Positions 32,101-41,151 of a stretch of 64,000 bases of DNA are shown here, in pieces. A model generated the notes under the pieces. It did no database searches, was not told where the DNA came from, and saw only the letters and a program-made list of their open reading frames with translations. The position numbers were made by a program, and so were the translations under genes. This DNA is from Legionella fallonii LLAP-10 (GTDB lineage Bacteria; Pseudomonadota; Gammaproteobacteria; Legionellales; Legionellaceae): positions 3,546,501 to 3,610,500 of the forward strand of contig NZ_LN614827.1 in the NCBI RefSeq assembly GCF_000953135.1, in the 5' to 3' direction. Position 1 is the stretch's first letter. The number at the start of each line of letters is the position of its first letter.

Positions 32101-35100
32101 ATCCAACTGACCGGTAACTCTACTTGACGACAAATAACCTGAACCGGTATTGATAATTTGTTCCATAAAATGGCTGTACGAAGCACATCATGCCGATTAA
32201 TTACAAACTGTAATGCTTCCAAAAACTTATGAACTTCTTGTTTATTCTTAATTCTGAATAAATCACAAAGAACATATGCATCACCTTTTGGCTTCAATCG
32301 ATGATGAAATAAAACACCTTCTTGTAATGGTCCAAGTGGATAAATATCATGTATATTGCTCACACCACCAGGAATTTGGTTAACAATGACTTCAATTTCT
32401 TCGGGGCTCAGCGATACCAATGGCAACATTGCCGGAGTAATATACTTACAATCAGCCGGAATAAGATTCTCTGTTGCTGTTAAAGGTAAAGTATGTCGCT
32501 CTAAAGAGCTTTCAATTAATGCAGCTAGATCAACCAGGATGGGTGCGACGAACAACTGATGTGCCGTCATTGTGATGTGTTGGCGCTGCAAACTTTCAAC
32601 TACTTGCATGACAAGCAGCGAGTGGCCACCAAGCTCAAAAAAGTTATCAGTAATCCCTACGCGCTCAATGTCCAATACTTCCTGCCATGCCTTACACAAA
32701 ATTTCCTCTACTCGGTTGCGGGGCCCCGCATACTCTTTCTGCAATACGGCTATATCGGGTGCAGGCAGTGCCTTGCGGTCGACTTTCCCATTCGGTGTCA
32801 AAGGCATGTTGCCCAGCAAGACGAAAGCAGTGGGAACCATGTATTCTGGCAGTATTTTTCCAAGATGTTGGCGTAACGATTTAATGATAGTCGACTGCGT
32901 ATCGTGAGAAGCATGCTCATGGAGCACTACGTGTGCGACCAGAAGTCCACTGGAACCATTGGAGTGTATCACCGACGTAACCACATCTTTGATCATTGCA
33001 TGCGAGAGGAGTGCGCGGTCAATTTCTCCCAACTCAATGCGAAATCCTCGGAGCTTGACCTGGAAGTCTTTCCGGCCTATAAACTCGATGTTTTCGTCTC
33101 GCAAAAGGCGCCCAAGGTCGCCTGTCTTGAACAGTCGAGCACCAGTATATGGATGAACAATAAAGCTACTCTTCGTTTGTACATCGTCGCGCCAATACCC
33201 GAGTGAAACCCCAGCGCCACCTATGTAAATTTCACCAATAACGCCATAAGGAGCTGGGCGCAAATCACTACCAAACACAAACATATGTTGATTAGTTAAA
33301 GCCTTACCATATGGAATGCTTTTACCAATCTTTGATATATTATCGATATAATAAATACATGAAAATATTGATGCTTCAGTATTGCCCCCTAGGTTAATTT
33401 GTCTTGCATTTGGGAACTGAACTGCTATTTGAGCTGGCAAATCCGTTGGAATCCAGTCTCCTGCCATCATAATCAACCTCAGCGAATGATTCACACGCTT
33501 AGTATCCAACTTCGTTAGAATTTGCATATAAGCTGGAACGGTATTCCAAATCGTGATTGATTCCATTTCCAGATAACGGTTCCAGGCGTTAACATCCTTG
33601 GCTTCACTCTCCTGCGGAATAACAATAGTACCACCAACAGACAATAACCCAAAAATATCGAATACCGAGAGATCAAAATTCAAGTTAGACAGAGCTAAGA
33701 CGCTGTCAGTGTCTTTTAAATTGAATCTCGCGCATAAATCATCAATGGTGTTGGTAGCGCCTTCATGCGAAATCATTACTCCTTTTGGTATTCCTGACGA
33801 ACCCGACGTGAATATAACGTATGCCAGATCATTCGGACTATTAAATGAGTCCAGCCCTTCCATAGAAAAATTAATCTTTGAACTAGATTCAAATTCGCTA
33901 TCAATCGAAATAATAGATAAGGACATACCAACCAATAGCGTTTTCTCAAATTCGGAGGTAGTAACCACCTGGGTTATTTCTCCCAACTCTAACAATAACT
34001 TAATTCTATCTGCTGGCAAATGTGCATCAATCGGCAAGTAGGCTGCACCCGAACGCACAATCCCAAGAACAGCCACTACTTGCTCCCAGCCTTTTTCCAT
34101 GACTATAGCCACCAATTTATTGGTTGCACAACCATCTTGGATCAGCCTACGCCCTAACACTCCACTTAACTTCCACAACTCTTCATAGGTTAATGATTTC
34201 TTTGAGGTTTTTACAGCAACTTTACTACTTCGCATCTCCACCTGTTGCAAAAAGTGGGATTGCAGCAATCGAGGTTCAATGTGAAGCTCGAGCTCATCTC
34301 CAATCTTACCCAAGTTTAACAGTCTCTCACTTTCTTGGTCGCTTAACATAGCAACGCTAAACACATTTGCATGGGGCGCACTCGTCAGCGACTCTAAAAG
34401 AACACCGAAATGTCGTGACATCTCTTCAATTGTTACCGCATCAAATAGATTTGTATTATATTCCCATGTTAAAGACAGACCATCCTCCCTCTCAGTAACA
34501 AATAATGTCAAATCGTATTTTGCAATCTCATTAGCTTTAGCTAGGTGAGTAATACTCAGTCCTGGCAACTCCAACGTGTCAAAATTATTGTTCTGAAACA
34601 CCAACATGATCTGGAATAAAGCAGCATGATTCGTGTGACGTTCGGGTTGCAAGTGCTCAACAATTTGTTCAAAAGGTGTTTGCTGGTACATATAAGCATC
34701 AATAAGTACGCCTTTACTGCGCGCTATCAATTCACTAAAGGAAGGGTTTCCAGAGAGAGCAAGGCGCAAAACTAAAGTGTTGACAAAAAAACCAATCAAG
34801 TCAGAAACTTCTTCCTGCTCGCGGTTTGCGATTGGTGTCCCCACAACAATATCTTGTTCATTGCTGTAACGTGACAAGAAAGCGGAAAAAGCGGCATGCA
34901 ATCCCATGAACAGCGTAGCTCCGTGTTCTTGGCAGAGGATGTTTAATGCTTTGCTGGTATGCCTATCAACTTGTGAGTACACTTTTGCACCTGCGAAGCT
35001 CTGTATACGCGGGCGAGGGTAATCAAATGGCAAACCGTGAGCTACTGGTAAGTTAGCCAATTGCCTTTCCCACCAACTGATTTGTTTCTCCAACAGATCG

Positions 35101-38100
35101 CCTTTGAGCCAGTTGCGTTGCCAATGAGCGTAATCGGCATACTGAATTTTCAACGCTGGTAAAGGATTTGCCTCTCCTCTTACAAAAGCAGAATACAACA
35201 CACAAAATTCGTTGAACAATATTGTTACCGACCAACCATCGGATGCAATATGATGCATCGTGGCCAGCAAAATATGTTCATCTTCAGCCAATTTTATTAA
35301 TTGCACACGCAACATCAATTCAGAGTCTAGCGAAAAACTCCCATTTGCTTCATCCCACATAATTTGTTTAAGCTTGCTTTGCTGTGCTTGTTCACCAAGA
35401 TTACTAAGGTCTGTCTGCTGGATGCCAAACTCTACATCATGCTGAATAACCTGAAAAAGTTGCCCATCGTTATTAGTTGTGAAATAAGTTCGCAAGCTCT
35501 CATGGCGTTCCACAATGGTACTAAAAGCGCTTTTTAAAGCAGTCAAATTAATTTGTCCTGAAAGCTTGAACACACCAGGTATATTGTAGTGCGAACTACC
35601 ACCGTCAATAATATCCAATAACCACAAACGCTGTTGGGCAAAGGACGGTATCATCAACTGCTCACGCTCGACGCAAAGCAAGGGAGGCTGATCGATACCG
35701 ATATCCAACTCTAAGACCACTTGCCCCAAAGCTCTTGGAGTCTGGGAAGTAAACATGGCTTTAATCGGTAATGAAACATTGAATGTTTTCGAGATGCACC
35801 CTACCACTCGCATGGCTGTCAGGGAGTGCCCACCTAACTCAAAAAAGTTATCGTTAACCCCGATAGGATTAACACCAAGTATATCCTGCCAAATCTCACA
35901 TATTTTTGTTTCTGTTATGGAAGTTGGTGCAACGTAATATTGTTTTTGGGTAGTTAATTCTGGTTCAGGTAGTGCTTTGCGATCTATCTTGCCGTTAGAT
36001 GTAAGAGGTATATGTTCTAATAACATAAAAACAGAAGGTACCATATAGTCTGGCAATATCTTACCAAGATACATACGAAGCTCATTGAACTCCTTCATGC
36101 TGTCTGAATCATCACGCTCCTTAAGCACTACGTAAGCAACTAAATATTTATCACCATCCTGGGTTTCTCTGGACAGCACAATAACCTCTTTCACTTTATT
36201 GTGAGTAAGAAGGATCTTTTCGATTTCGCCTAACTCAATTCGGAATCCACGAATTTTTACTTGATGATCGATTCTCCCCATGAACTCCAAATTTCCGTCT
36301 GGTAACCAGCGAACTAAATCTCCAGTCTTGTACATGCGCTCATTACTTGCAGAGTTCCCTTGAATGTGAAATGGATTATCGATAAATACCTTTTCCGTTT
36401 GTATAGGGTCCTTCCAATAACCAGCACCAAGGCATGCACCAGAAATATAAAGTTCTCCGGGCACACCAATCGGAACCAGTTTAAGATTTTGATCGAGAAC
36501 ATAAACACTGACATTAGCGATAGGTTTGCCAATCGGGATCCGCAATGGAGGAACTTTGGGAAGTCGATAAAATATCATACCAATCGAAGTCTCCGTTGGA
36601 CCGTAACCATTGATCAAATCAATATCAGGGTAAGCATACTTGAACGTTCTGGCTGCGTTAACGATAATAGCCTCTCCACCAACACTCAATGCTTTTAGTG
36701 TTGACAATGAGCCAGTTGGCCACTTCCTGTTATTGAGTTCTTCGACAAATAAAGAAAAAAATACTGGAGTGAAATCCGTCATAGTTATCTTATTTCGAGA
36801 GATAGAGTCAATGACGTAGCCAATATCAAGATTCTTATTTTTATCTGGGATATAGCAACTTCCTCCATTCAGCAAAGGCCAGAATATTTGCCATATGCTC
36901 GAGTCAAAACAATGATTAGTCATTAACATAACAGACTGATCTTCCGGATTGCAAAAAGCACGATCCATATAGGCTAATCGATTTACAATGCCTTTGTGCA
37001 GATTAATAGCCCCCTTAGGAACACCGGTTGAACCCGAAGTATGAAAAATATAGATCGGCGCATCGGCTGCTAAACTCAACCCAGGGTTATCTGGCCTAGA
37101 TTTTGCATAGAGAAGATCCACTACCAAAACATTTGCCTTACCCGTTAAATCGAAGGAGACTGATTTATCAACCAATATAGCCTTGGGTGCCAATTTACTT
37201 AATACGACTAGGATTCTATCAACCGGCCAGCGCAAATCGATAGGTGCAAAAATAGCACCTGCTTTCATAATCGCTAAATAAGCTAAAGGTACTTCCACAT
37301 CTGTTTCCATCAACACTGGAACAACATCACCCGGAATAACTTTTGCAGCGATTAGCTCATGTGCCAATCCATTGGCATAAGAGTTTAAAACTTCATAATT
37401 AAGACTAATGTTGTCGGTAAACAACGCTTTATTATGTGGGTGCTGACGAACTACAGCTTCAAATAGCTCATGAACACACTTATTACGTGCAAAATCAGTA
37501 GCCGTGTTGTTCCACTCCACCAGCAACCGATGTTGTTCCAAAGTACTTATCATGCTAGCACTAAAAACGCTTATATCAGGGGCTAACAACATTGAAGAAA
37601 GCAATGTATTGAAGTGCTCTGCCATGCGTTCAATGGTAGAAGCATCAAACAGATTAGTATTATATCTCCAGCCCAATAGGAGTCCTTCCAAGTTTTCTCG
37701 CACAGTGAGTGTCAGATCATATTTGGCGAAATTGTCAGGCAGTTCCATGACACTCAGATTGAGGTCTAGAAGGTTCAGTGTAGCCTGATTGATATTTTCC
37801 AAAACCAGCATAATCTGAAAGAGTGGACTATGGCTTAGGCTACGATCCGGCTGCAAGCGCTCTACTATTTTCTCGAAAGGAATTTGTTGATGCGAGTATG
37901 CATCTAACAAGGTTGCTTTACTTTGCTTTAGCAACTCAACGAACGATGGCTCACTTGAGAGATTACTGCGTAATACAAGAATATTGATAAAGCAACCGAT
38001 CAACCCAGCAACCTCAGGCTGCTCGCGATTAGCGATTGGGCTTCCTACAACTATGTCATACTCATTACTATAGCGTGATAAAAATGCAGAGAACGCCGCG

Positions 38101-39077
38101 TGCAAACCCATGAACAGGGTCGCACCATGTGCTTGACATATGTCCTGAAGTTTTAAGCTAACCGTTTTACTAACCCTGGAATAAAAAATAGTGCCAGAAA
38201 AATCTGGTACACTCGGGCGCGTTTGGTCAAGCGGCACACTATGAACAAGAGGCAAGTCCGTCAGTTGTTTTTCCCAATAATCGAGTTGTACATCCACATC
38301 TTGAAGCCAGTTACGCTGCCAGTGGGCATAATCGGCATATTGAATTAAAAGTGGCTTTAAAGGATTTTCTTTACCTTGCATATATGCCGAGTAAAGACTC
38401 GAAAACTCATTTATCAATATGGACATCGACCATGCATCTGACGCGATGTGATGTATGGTCACTAGTAGTATATGTTCATTTTCCGCCTCTTTTATTAGGA
38501 AGGCACGTAACATCAAATCCGTACTCAATTCGAATGGACGACTAGCTTCCTCCGCCATCAGCTCTGCAATTTTTTCATTTCGTAGTTCTTCATCGAGAAA
38601 AGATACATCTTGTACAGTAACAGAAAATTCCGGCGAACGATTAACCACTTGGTATGGCTGGTCATTGGTGTCAATTAAGAAACAAGAACGTAGAATTTCG
38701 TGTCTTTCCAAAATCGTGTTGAAGGTTCGGTTGAGCACCCCAAGATTTAATGGGCCGGACAATTTTAGGGCATTCGGCATATTGTAATGGCCGCTGCTAT
38801 TATCTATCTGGTTCAACAACCACAGCCTTTGTTGGGCAAATGAAAGTTGCAACGCGGAAGACAAGGCCACCTCACGTTTCATAATACGCTGCTGAGGAGT
38901 TGGTATGGCATTTTTTTGCACTTGAAAGAAACTGATGATACGGGATTTATTATCAGCTATTAGCTTTTTGATATCGTCTGTTAATGCACCTTTAGGGGCT
39001 CTGTAAGCTAGGCCATCACCTTTCAACGAGAGTTGTATTCCATTTTTTGCCAAAAGCGACATAATTTCATTGATCAT
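29154..39077 (-). CDS. Nonribosomal peptide synthetase, three modules (NRPS1)
   Basis: 3,307 aa. Order: TubC-type N-terminal docking (1-55, ending APKGALTDDIKKLIADNK); C1 (80-500, HHIASDAWS, with A for G); A1 (535-1040); T1 (LGGHSL, Ser about 1085); C2 (1143-1570, HHIASDGWS about 1274); A2 (1605-2105); T2 (Ser about 2154); dual condensation/epimerisation domain (2210-2650, IYPLGPLQEGVLFHH then HHIIFDH); A3 (2690-3180); T3 (Ser about 3267); end. No thioesterase or reductase. Pocket residues aligned by eye to GrsA: A1 DSWDSGGIG (unassigned), A2 DLFNMALIF (close to Cys, with the LGGNTEA variant of motif A5), A3 DAFFLGVTF (Val/Ile-like). The dual C/E predicts the A2 residue becomes D. The docking domain suggests it works downstream of another synthetase, presumably NRPS2. 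Confidence 0.95.
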   Translation of the reverse strand: MINEIMSLLAKNGIQLSLKGDGLAYRAPKGALTDDIKKLIADNKSRIISFFQVQKNAIPTPQQRIMKREVALSSALQLSFAQQRLWLLNQIDNSSGHYNMPNALKLSGPLNLGVLNRTFNTILERHEILRSCFLIDTNDQPYQVVNRSPEFSVTVQDVSFLDEELRNEKIAELMAEEASRPFELSTDLMLRAFLIKEAENEHILLVTIHHIASDAWSMSILINEFSSLYSAYMQGKENPLKPLLIQYADYAHWQRNWLQDVDVQLDYWEKQLTDLPLVHSVPLDQTRPSVPDFSGTIFYSRVSKTVSLKLQDICQAHGATLFMGLHAAFSAFLSRYSNEYDIVVGSPIANREQPEVAGLIGCFINILVLRSNLSSEPSFVELLKQSKATLLDAYSHQQIPFEKIVERLQPDRSLSHSPLFQIMLVLENINQATLNLLDLNLSVMELPDNFAKYDLTLTVRENLEGLLLGWRYNTNLFDASTIERMAEHFNTLLSSMLLAPDISVFSASMISTLEQHRLLVEWNNTATDFARNKCVHELFEAVVRQHPHNKALFTDNISLNYEVLNSYANGLAHELIAAKVIPGDVVPVLMETDVEVPLAYLAIMKAGAIFAPIDLRWPVDRILVVLSKLAPKAILVDKSVSFDLTGKANVLVVDLLYAKSRPDNPGLSLAADAPIYIFHTSGSTGVPKGAINLHKGIVNRLAYMDRAFCNPEDQSVMLMTNHCFDSSIWQIFWPLLNGGSCYIPDKNKNLDIGYVIDSISRNKITMTDFTPVFFSLFVEELNNRKWPTGSLSTLKALSVGGEAIIVNAARTFKYAYPDIDLINGYGPTETSIGMIFYRLPKVPPLRIPIGKPIANVSVYVLDQNLKLVPIGVPGELYISGACLGAGYWKDPIQTEKVFIDNPFHIQGNSASNERMYKTGDLVRWLPDGNLEFMGRIDHQVKIRGFRIELGEIEKILLTHNKVKEVIVLSRETQDGDKYLVAYVVLKERDDSDSMKEFNELRMYLGKILPDYMVPSVFMLLEHIPLTSNGKIDRKALPEPELTTQKQYYVAPTSITETKICEIWQDILGVNPIGVNDNFFELGGHSLTAMRVVGCISKTFNVSLPIKAMFTSQTPRALGQVVLELDIGIDQPPLLCVEREQLMIPSFAQQRLWLLDIIDGGSSHYNIPGVFKLSGQINLTALKSAFSTIVERHESLRTYFTTNNDGQLFQVIQHDVEFGIQQTDLSNLGEQAQQSKLKQIMWDEANGSFSLDSELMLRVQLIKLAEDEHILLATMHHIASDGWSVTILFNEFCVLYSAFVRGEANPLPALKIQYADYAHWQRNWLKGDLLEKQISWWERQLANLPVAHGLPFDYPRPRIQSFAGAKVYSQVDRHTSKALNILCQEHGATLFMGLHAAFSAFLSRYSNEQDIVVGTPIANREQEEVSDLIGFFVNTLVLRLALSGNPSFSELIARSKGVLIDAYMYQQTPFEQIVEHLQPERHTNHAALFQIMLVFQNNNFDTLELPGLSITHLAKANEIAKYDLTLFVTEREDGLSLTWEYNTNLFDAVTIEEMSRHFGVLLESLTSAPHANVFSVAMLSDQESERLLNLGKIGDELELHIEPRLLQSHFLQQVEMRSSKVAVKTSKKSLTYEELWKLSGVLGRRLIQDGCATNKLVAIVMEKGWEQVVAVLGIVRSGAAYLPIDAHLPADRIKLLLELGEITQVVTTSEFEKTLLVGMSLSIISIDSEFESSSKINFSMEGLDSFNSPNDLAYVIFTSGSSGIPKGVMISHEGATNTIDDLCARFNLKDTDSVLALSNLNFDLSVFDIFGLLSVGGTIVIPQESEAKDVNAWNRYLEMESITIWNTVPAYMQILTKLDTKRVNHSLRLIMMAGDWIPTDLPAQIAVQFPNARQINLGGNTEASIFSCIYYIDNISKIGKSIPYGKALTNQHMFVFGSDLRPAPYGVIGEIYIGGAGVSLGYWRDDVQTKSSFIVHPYTGARLFKTGDLGRLLRDENIEFIGRKDFQVKLRGFRIELGEIDRALLSHAMIKDVVTSVIHSNGSSGLLVAHVVLHEHASHDTQSTIIKSLRQHLGKILPEYMVPTAFVLLGNMPLTPNGKVDRKALPAPDIAVLQKEYAGPRNRVEEILCKAWQEVLDIERVGITDNFFELGGHSLLVMQVVESLQRQHITMTAHQLFVAPILVDLAALIESSLERHTLPLTATENLIPADCKYITPAMLPLVSLSPEEIEVIVNQIPGGVSNIHDIYPLGPLQEGVLFHHRLKPKGDAYVLCDLFRIKNKQEVHKFLEALQFVINRHDVLRTAILWNKLSIPVQVICRQVELPVSWIELEAGIDCLSYMEGLSAPEIQQMDLGQAPLLRALIAREHGSEEFIILLQYHHIIFDHIGIEIIRREVLYYQAGKGDNLPAVAPYRKFIAHVLNQAAHNDAEAYFQKHLADIDESSIPFNLVDTQTDSSQIVEVQKIVPLESCHQIRRIAKKLKVSPAVIFHAVWGMVVARCSGSNDVVFGTLLSGRLQGVSGVERMLGLFINTLPLRVKLGNCSAVELVNQVQNSLQELLSYEQTPLVQAQSYANLPSGSPLFSAILNYRHSATIELGEILHNDDDLFVQNNIEHLSSKEYTHYPFDLSVTDYGLGFKLTLCVDCSVSAERILGYVQTSLEGLVSALLEVSEKTIKEIPMLPETELQQLLFDWNDDQIYYPKTRCIHQLFEDQVVANPEGIALVFEGQQLTYHELNIKANQLAHYLVIEHQITADTLVGICVERSIDMVVGIMGILKAGGAYVPLDPDYPNERLAYILKDTKLTIVLTQSHFLSDIPIISEQAICLDNEAVKQQLAKQPSTNLDVKRLGLTSSHLAYVIYTSGSTGQPKGVMIEHENVVSLVCNSNYLSLEPGNIVAQASNMSFDAITFELWGALLNGAKLVFISKESLINASRLEMIINEHKVDTLFITTALLNLFSLNKPDAVKNLKHLLFGGEDCSLQAVNKIMKHSAPERLLHVYGPTENTTFSLWKQLTSDYLNTTPKVSLGNGLSGRTSYVLDNDKNLVPIGVKGELYLSGSGLARGYLNQPDLTAEKFITNPFYDATNPDCNKRLYKTGDLVRRLPNGDIEFLGRIDQQVKIRGFRVELSEIKSVLLAEALINDAVVLATETNSGDKRLVAYVVCDNAIDMVGDNDESQALRQDFIDSLCHNLKQVLPDYMLPSVFVILERLPLTANGKVDLKKLPGPEILKPHSRYMAPTTETEIILCKIWQEIFELEHIGITDNFFDLGGHSLLAVKLHALIEIKFNVSLPLKAIFEFEDLKGLASYLDVIG

Positions 39078-39394
39078 CTTAATACTTCCTGTGCTAATTT
39101 AGATTTATACCAAATCGACACAGTTAAATTTAAGTGCCAATAGTTCAAACATAAAAGCTAGTAAGCTTCAGAAGGGTTTGATACCGATGGTGACTCAATG
39201 ATCAACAAAAAAGCATTTCACCTGTTTTTAATGCGAACTAAATGATGATAAATCAGCTTGCGCTTATTGTACTATTAAAAATATTAGTTTCAATCTGTTG
39301 TGTTGCAACTTGTTTGCCAATTTGAAAAGACTTATCTAATTTACAATGCTAATATAGAAAGCACCTTGCTCGAAATTACTATAGGAATATATTA
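39078..39394. promoter_or_regulatory. Divergent control region of the NRPS cluster
   Basis: 317 AT-rich bases between NRPS1 and the thioesterase gene, so both transcription units start here. A plausible rightward promoter is TTGCCA (39314-39319), 17 bases, TAATTT (39337-39342). I see no Fur-box-like palindrome, so iron control is not indicated. Confidence 0.5.
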
Positions 39395-40171
39395 ATGTCC
39401 CGCTCAGACTGGTTATTTATACCTAAACCTATAACACTCCCAAGTTTGAGAATTATATGTTTTCCCTATGCTGGTGGAAACGCGTTAACATATAAATCTT
39501 GGGTTGAGCTGCTACCTAATAATGTTGAACTAGTCGCTATTCAGCCTCCTGGCCGATGTAATCGTATATTTGAACCAGCTTTCTCAGATATGAATGCACT
39601 AGTGAATGGTCTATTGCCAGCAATAAAAAATATCATCGACCTACCTTATATTTTGTTTGGCCATAGCTTAGGAAGCAAGGTGGCCTTTGAATTAATGTCT
39701 CAATTAAATAGCCTTGACGCTCCTTTACCAATGCATTTCATCGCTTCTGGTAGCAGAGGACCACATATTCCAGCCCGTGGAGCAGGTATTTATAACTTGC
39801 CTGAAAAAGAATTTATAAAAGAATTAATAAAACTGAATGGAACACAAAAGGAAATACTTGAAAACGAAGAGTTAATGAAGCTATTACTTCCTGCATTAAG
39901 AGCCGAACTTAAATTATCACATACATATTGCTCATCTTCAGTAAATTCATTTAATTGCCCTATTTCTGTTTTAGGAGGAACTGAAGACACTGAAGTAACC
40001 CCCGCTGATCTACAAAGCTGGGAATCTAATTTTACTTCATCTGCTACGATTCACATGATTCCAGGCGATCATTTTTTCTTAGATAGTCAAAGACATCTTG
40101 TTCTACGAAAAATAAACATGATAATTAAGGAATGTTTACTGAAATTAACTGCAATTGCAGATATCATCTGA
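39395..40171 (+). CDS. Type II (external) thioesterase
   Basis: A stand-alone thioesterase of NRPS clusters that removes misprimed groups from carrier domains. Seen: IICFPYAGGNALTYKSW near the N-terminus, nucleophile FGHSLGSKVAFEL (about residue 92), acid in LGGTEDTEVTP (about 198), and His in PGDHFFLDSQ (about 228). A length of 258 aa is normal. Because neither synthetase has a fused thioesterase, this enzyme, or the broken hydrolase, may also release the product. AGGAATATATTA precedes the ATG. Confidence 0.92.
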   Translation: MSRSDWLFIPKPITLPSLRIICFPYAGGNALTYKSWVELLPNNVELVAIQPPGRCNRIFEPAFSDMNALVNGLLPAIKNIIDLPYILFGHSLGSKVAFELMSQLNSLDAPLPMHFIASGSRGPHIPARGAGIYNLPEKEFIKELIKLNGTQKEILENEELMKLLLPALRAELKLSHTYCSSSVNSFNCPISVLGGTEDTEVTPADLQSWESNFTSSATIHMIPGDHFFLDSQRHLVLRKINMIIKECLLKLTAIADII

Positions 40172-40178
40172 GGCGACT

Positions 40179-40664
40179 ATGAAAATTCGAGCAACCGAAG
40201 AACGAGACTGGACGATCTTAAAAGAAATTCGACTCGCTGCACTTCTTGATAGCCCAACAGCATTCGGTGTAAGTTACCAAACAGCTATCACTAATAGTGA
40301 TGAACAATGGAAACAACGTGCATCGTCCGAAACCCAACCCAAATTTTGGTTGGCCTTCAAGGATGAAAAAGCAATAGGAATGATTGGTGCTGGTGTGGAC
40401 CAAACAGATCGGTACAATTTGATCGCGATGTGGGTTGAACCAGCGTCACGTGAATTGGGTGTAGCAGAGCGTTTAATAGATGTTGTCAAGTCTGATGCAA
40501 TCAACATAGGATTCAAACAGATATTTCTAGATGTATCACCGGATAATTTGAAAGCCTCACGGCTTTACAAGAGGCATGGCTTCTTCTTTATTGATGAAGA
40601 GAAACCACTTGCTAGCCATCCGAATATTCTGGTTCAGACGATGAAATGGCAATCCATGCCATAA
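40179..40664 (+). CDS. GNAT-family N-acetyltransferase
   Basis: Transfers an acetyl group from acetyl-CoA to an amine; target unknown. Seen: N-terminal IRATEERDWTILKEIRLAAL, motif A region WVEPASRELGVAERLID, and the C-terminal VSPDNLKASRLYKRHGFF, a typical GNAT motif B. An upstream in-frame Met exists at 40155, but TGAGG sits just before the ATG at 40179, giving 161 aa starting 7 bases after the thioesterase stop. Within an NRPS operon it could modify the peptide or acetylate it for self-protection (inference). Confidence 0.85.
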   Translation: MKIRATEERDWTILKEIRLAALLDSPTAFGVSYQTAITNSDEQWKQRASSETQPKFWLAFKDEKAIGMIGAGVDQTDRYNLIAMWVEPASRELGVAERLIDVVKSDAINIGFKQIFLDVSPDNLKASRLYKRHGFFFIDEEKPLASHPNILVQTMKWQSMP

Positions 40665-40769
40665 ACGACACCAATTTAGCTTTTGGAATAAGACAAAATT
40701 ATCCACTTTTTAATGTTGTAAAAAATATTTACACAATAAAAGAAAACATATAAACTACACGTCTTTAAT

Positions 40770-41018
40770 ATGTATAAATTTCAATCAATTATGCCGGATC
40801 AGACCCCTGAAAATGGAAAAACTTATAATGTGGTCATCAATGAAGAAGAGCAATATTCAATATGGCCGACCACTAAAGACCTACCAAATGGATGGCAAAA
40901 AGTAGGCGTTCAAGGTTTGAGAGATGATTGCTTATCGCATATCAAAGAAGTATGGACAGACATGCGCCCCTTATCTCTCAGGAGTAGAATGGCAGTAACA
41001 TCGGAATCTGAAAATTGA
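40770..41018 (+). CDS. MbtH-like protein
   Basis: A small partner that binds NRPS adenylation domains and supports their folding or activity. 82 aa with the family signature: [18 protein letters not shown], then [18 protein letters not shown]. It is 105 bases after the acetyltransferase and 133 before NRPS2. Which adenylation domain needs it cannot be told. Confidence 0.95.
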   Translation: MYKFQSIMPDQTPENGKTYNVVINEEEQYSIWPTTKDLPNGWQKVGVQGLRDDCLSHIKEVWTDMRPLSLRSRMAVTSESEN

Positions 41019-41104
41019 ATAATCGATTTTATTATACAATTTAACCAATTATAAAATACTGGCAAAACCCATAAGCGGTCTGTACAAGGTCTAATTTTTT
41101 TGTT

Positions 41105-41133
41105 TTGACTTCTCTGAGTATATACAGTGTAAA
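41105..41133 (+). promoter_or_regulatory. Possible internal promoter before NRPS2
   Basis: TTGACT (41105-41110), 17 bases, TGTAAA (41128-41133). The -35 is good and the -10 poor. The gap from mbtH to NRPS2 is large enough for a separate promoter. Confidence 0.3.
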
Positions 41134-41151
41134 CATTAAATTAAAGATGTA

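Noticed and set aside
32559-33206. Several 65-111-codon plus-strand frames inside NRPS1
   Set aside because: All are antisense shadows of an uninterrupted synthetase; none has protein-like motifs or a ribosome-binding site.
29154-39077. Assigning the A1 substrate of NRPS1
   Set aside because: The by-eye code DSWDSGGIG matches no specificity I can recall with confidence.
39078-39394. Iron-regulated siderophore promoter
   Set aside because: No Fur-box-like palindrome was seen and no siderophore receptor or exporter is in the island, so a siderophore role is not claimed.
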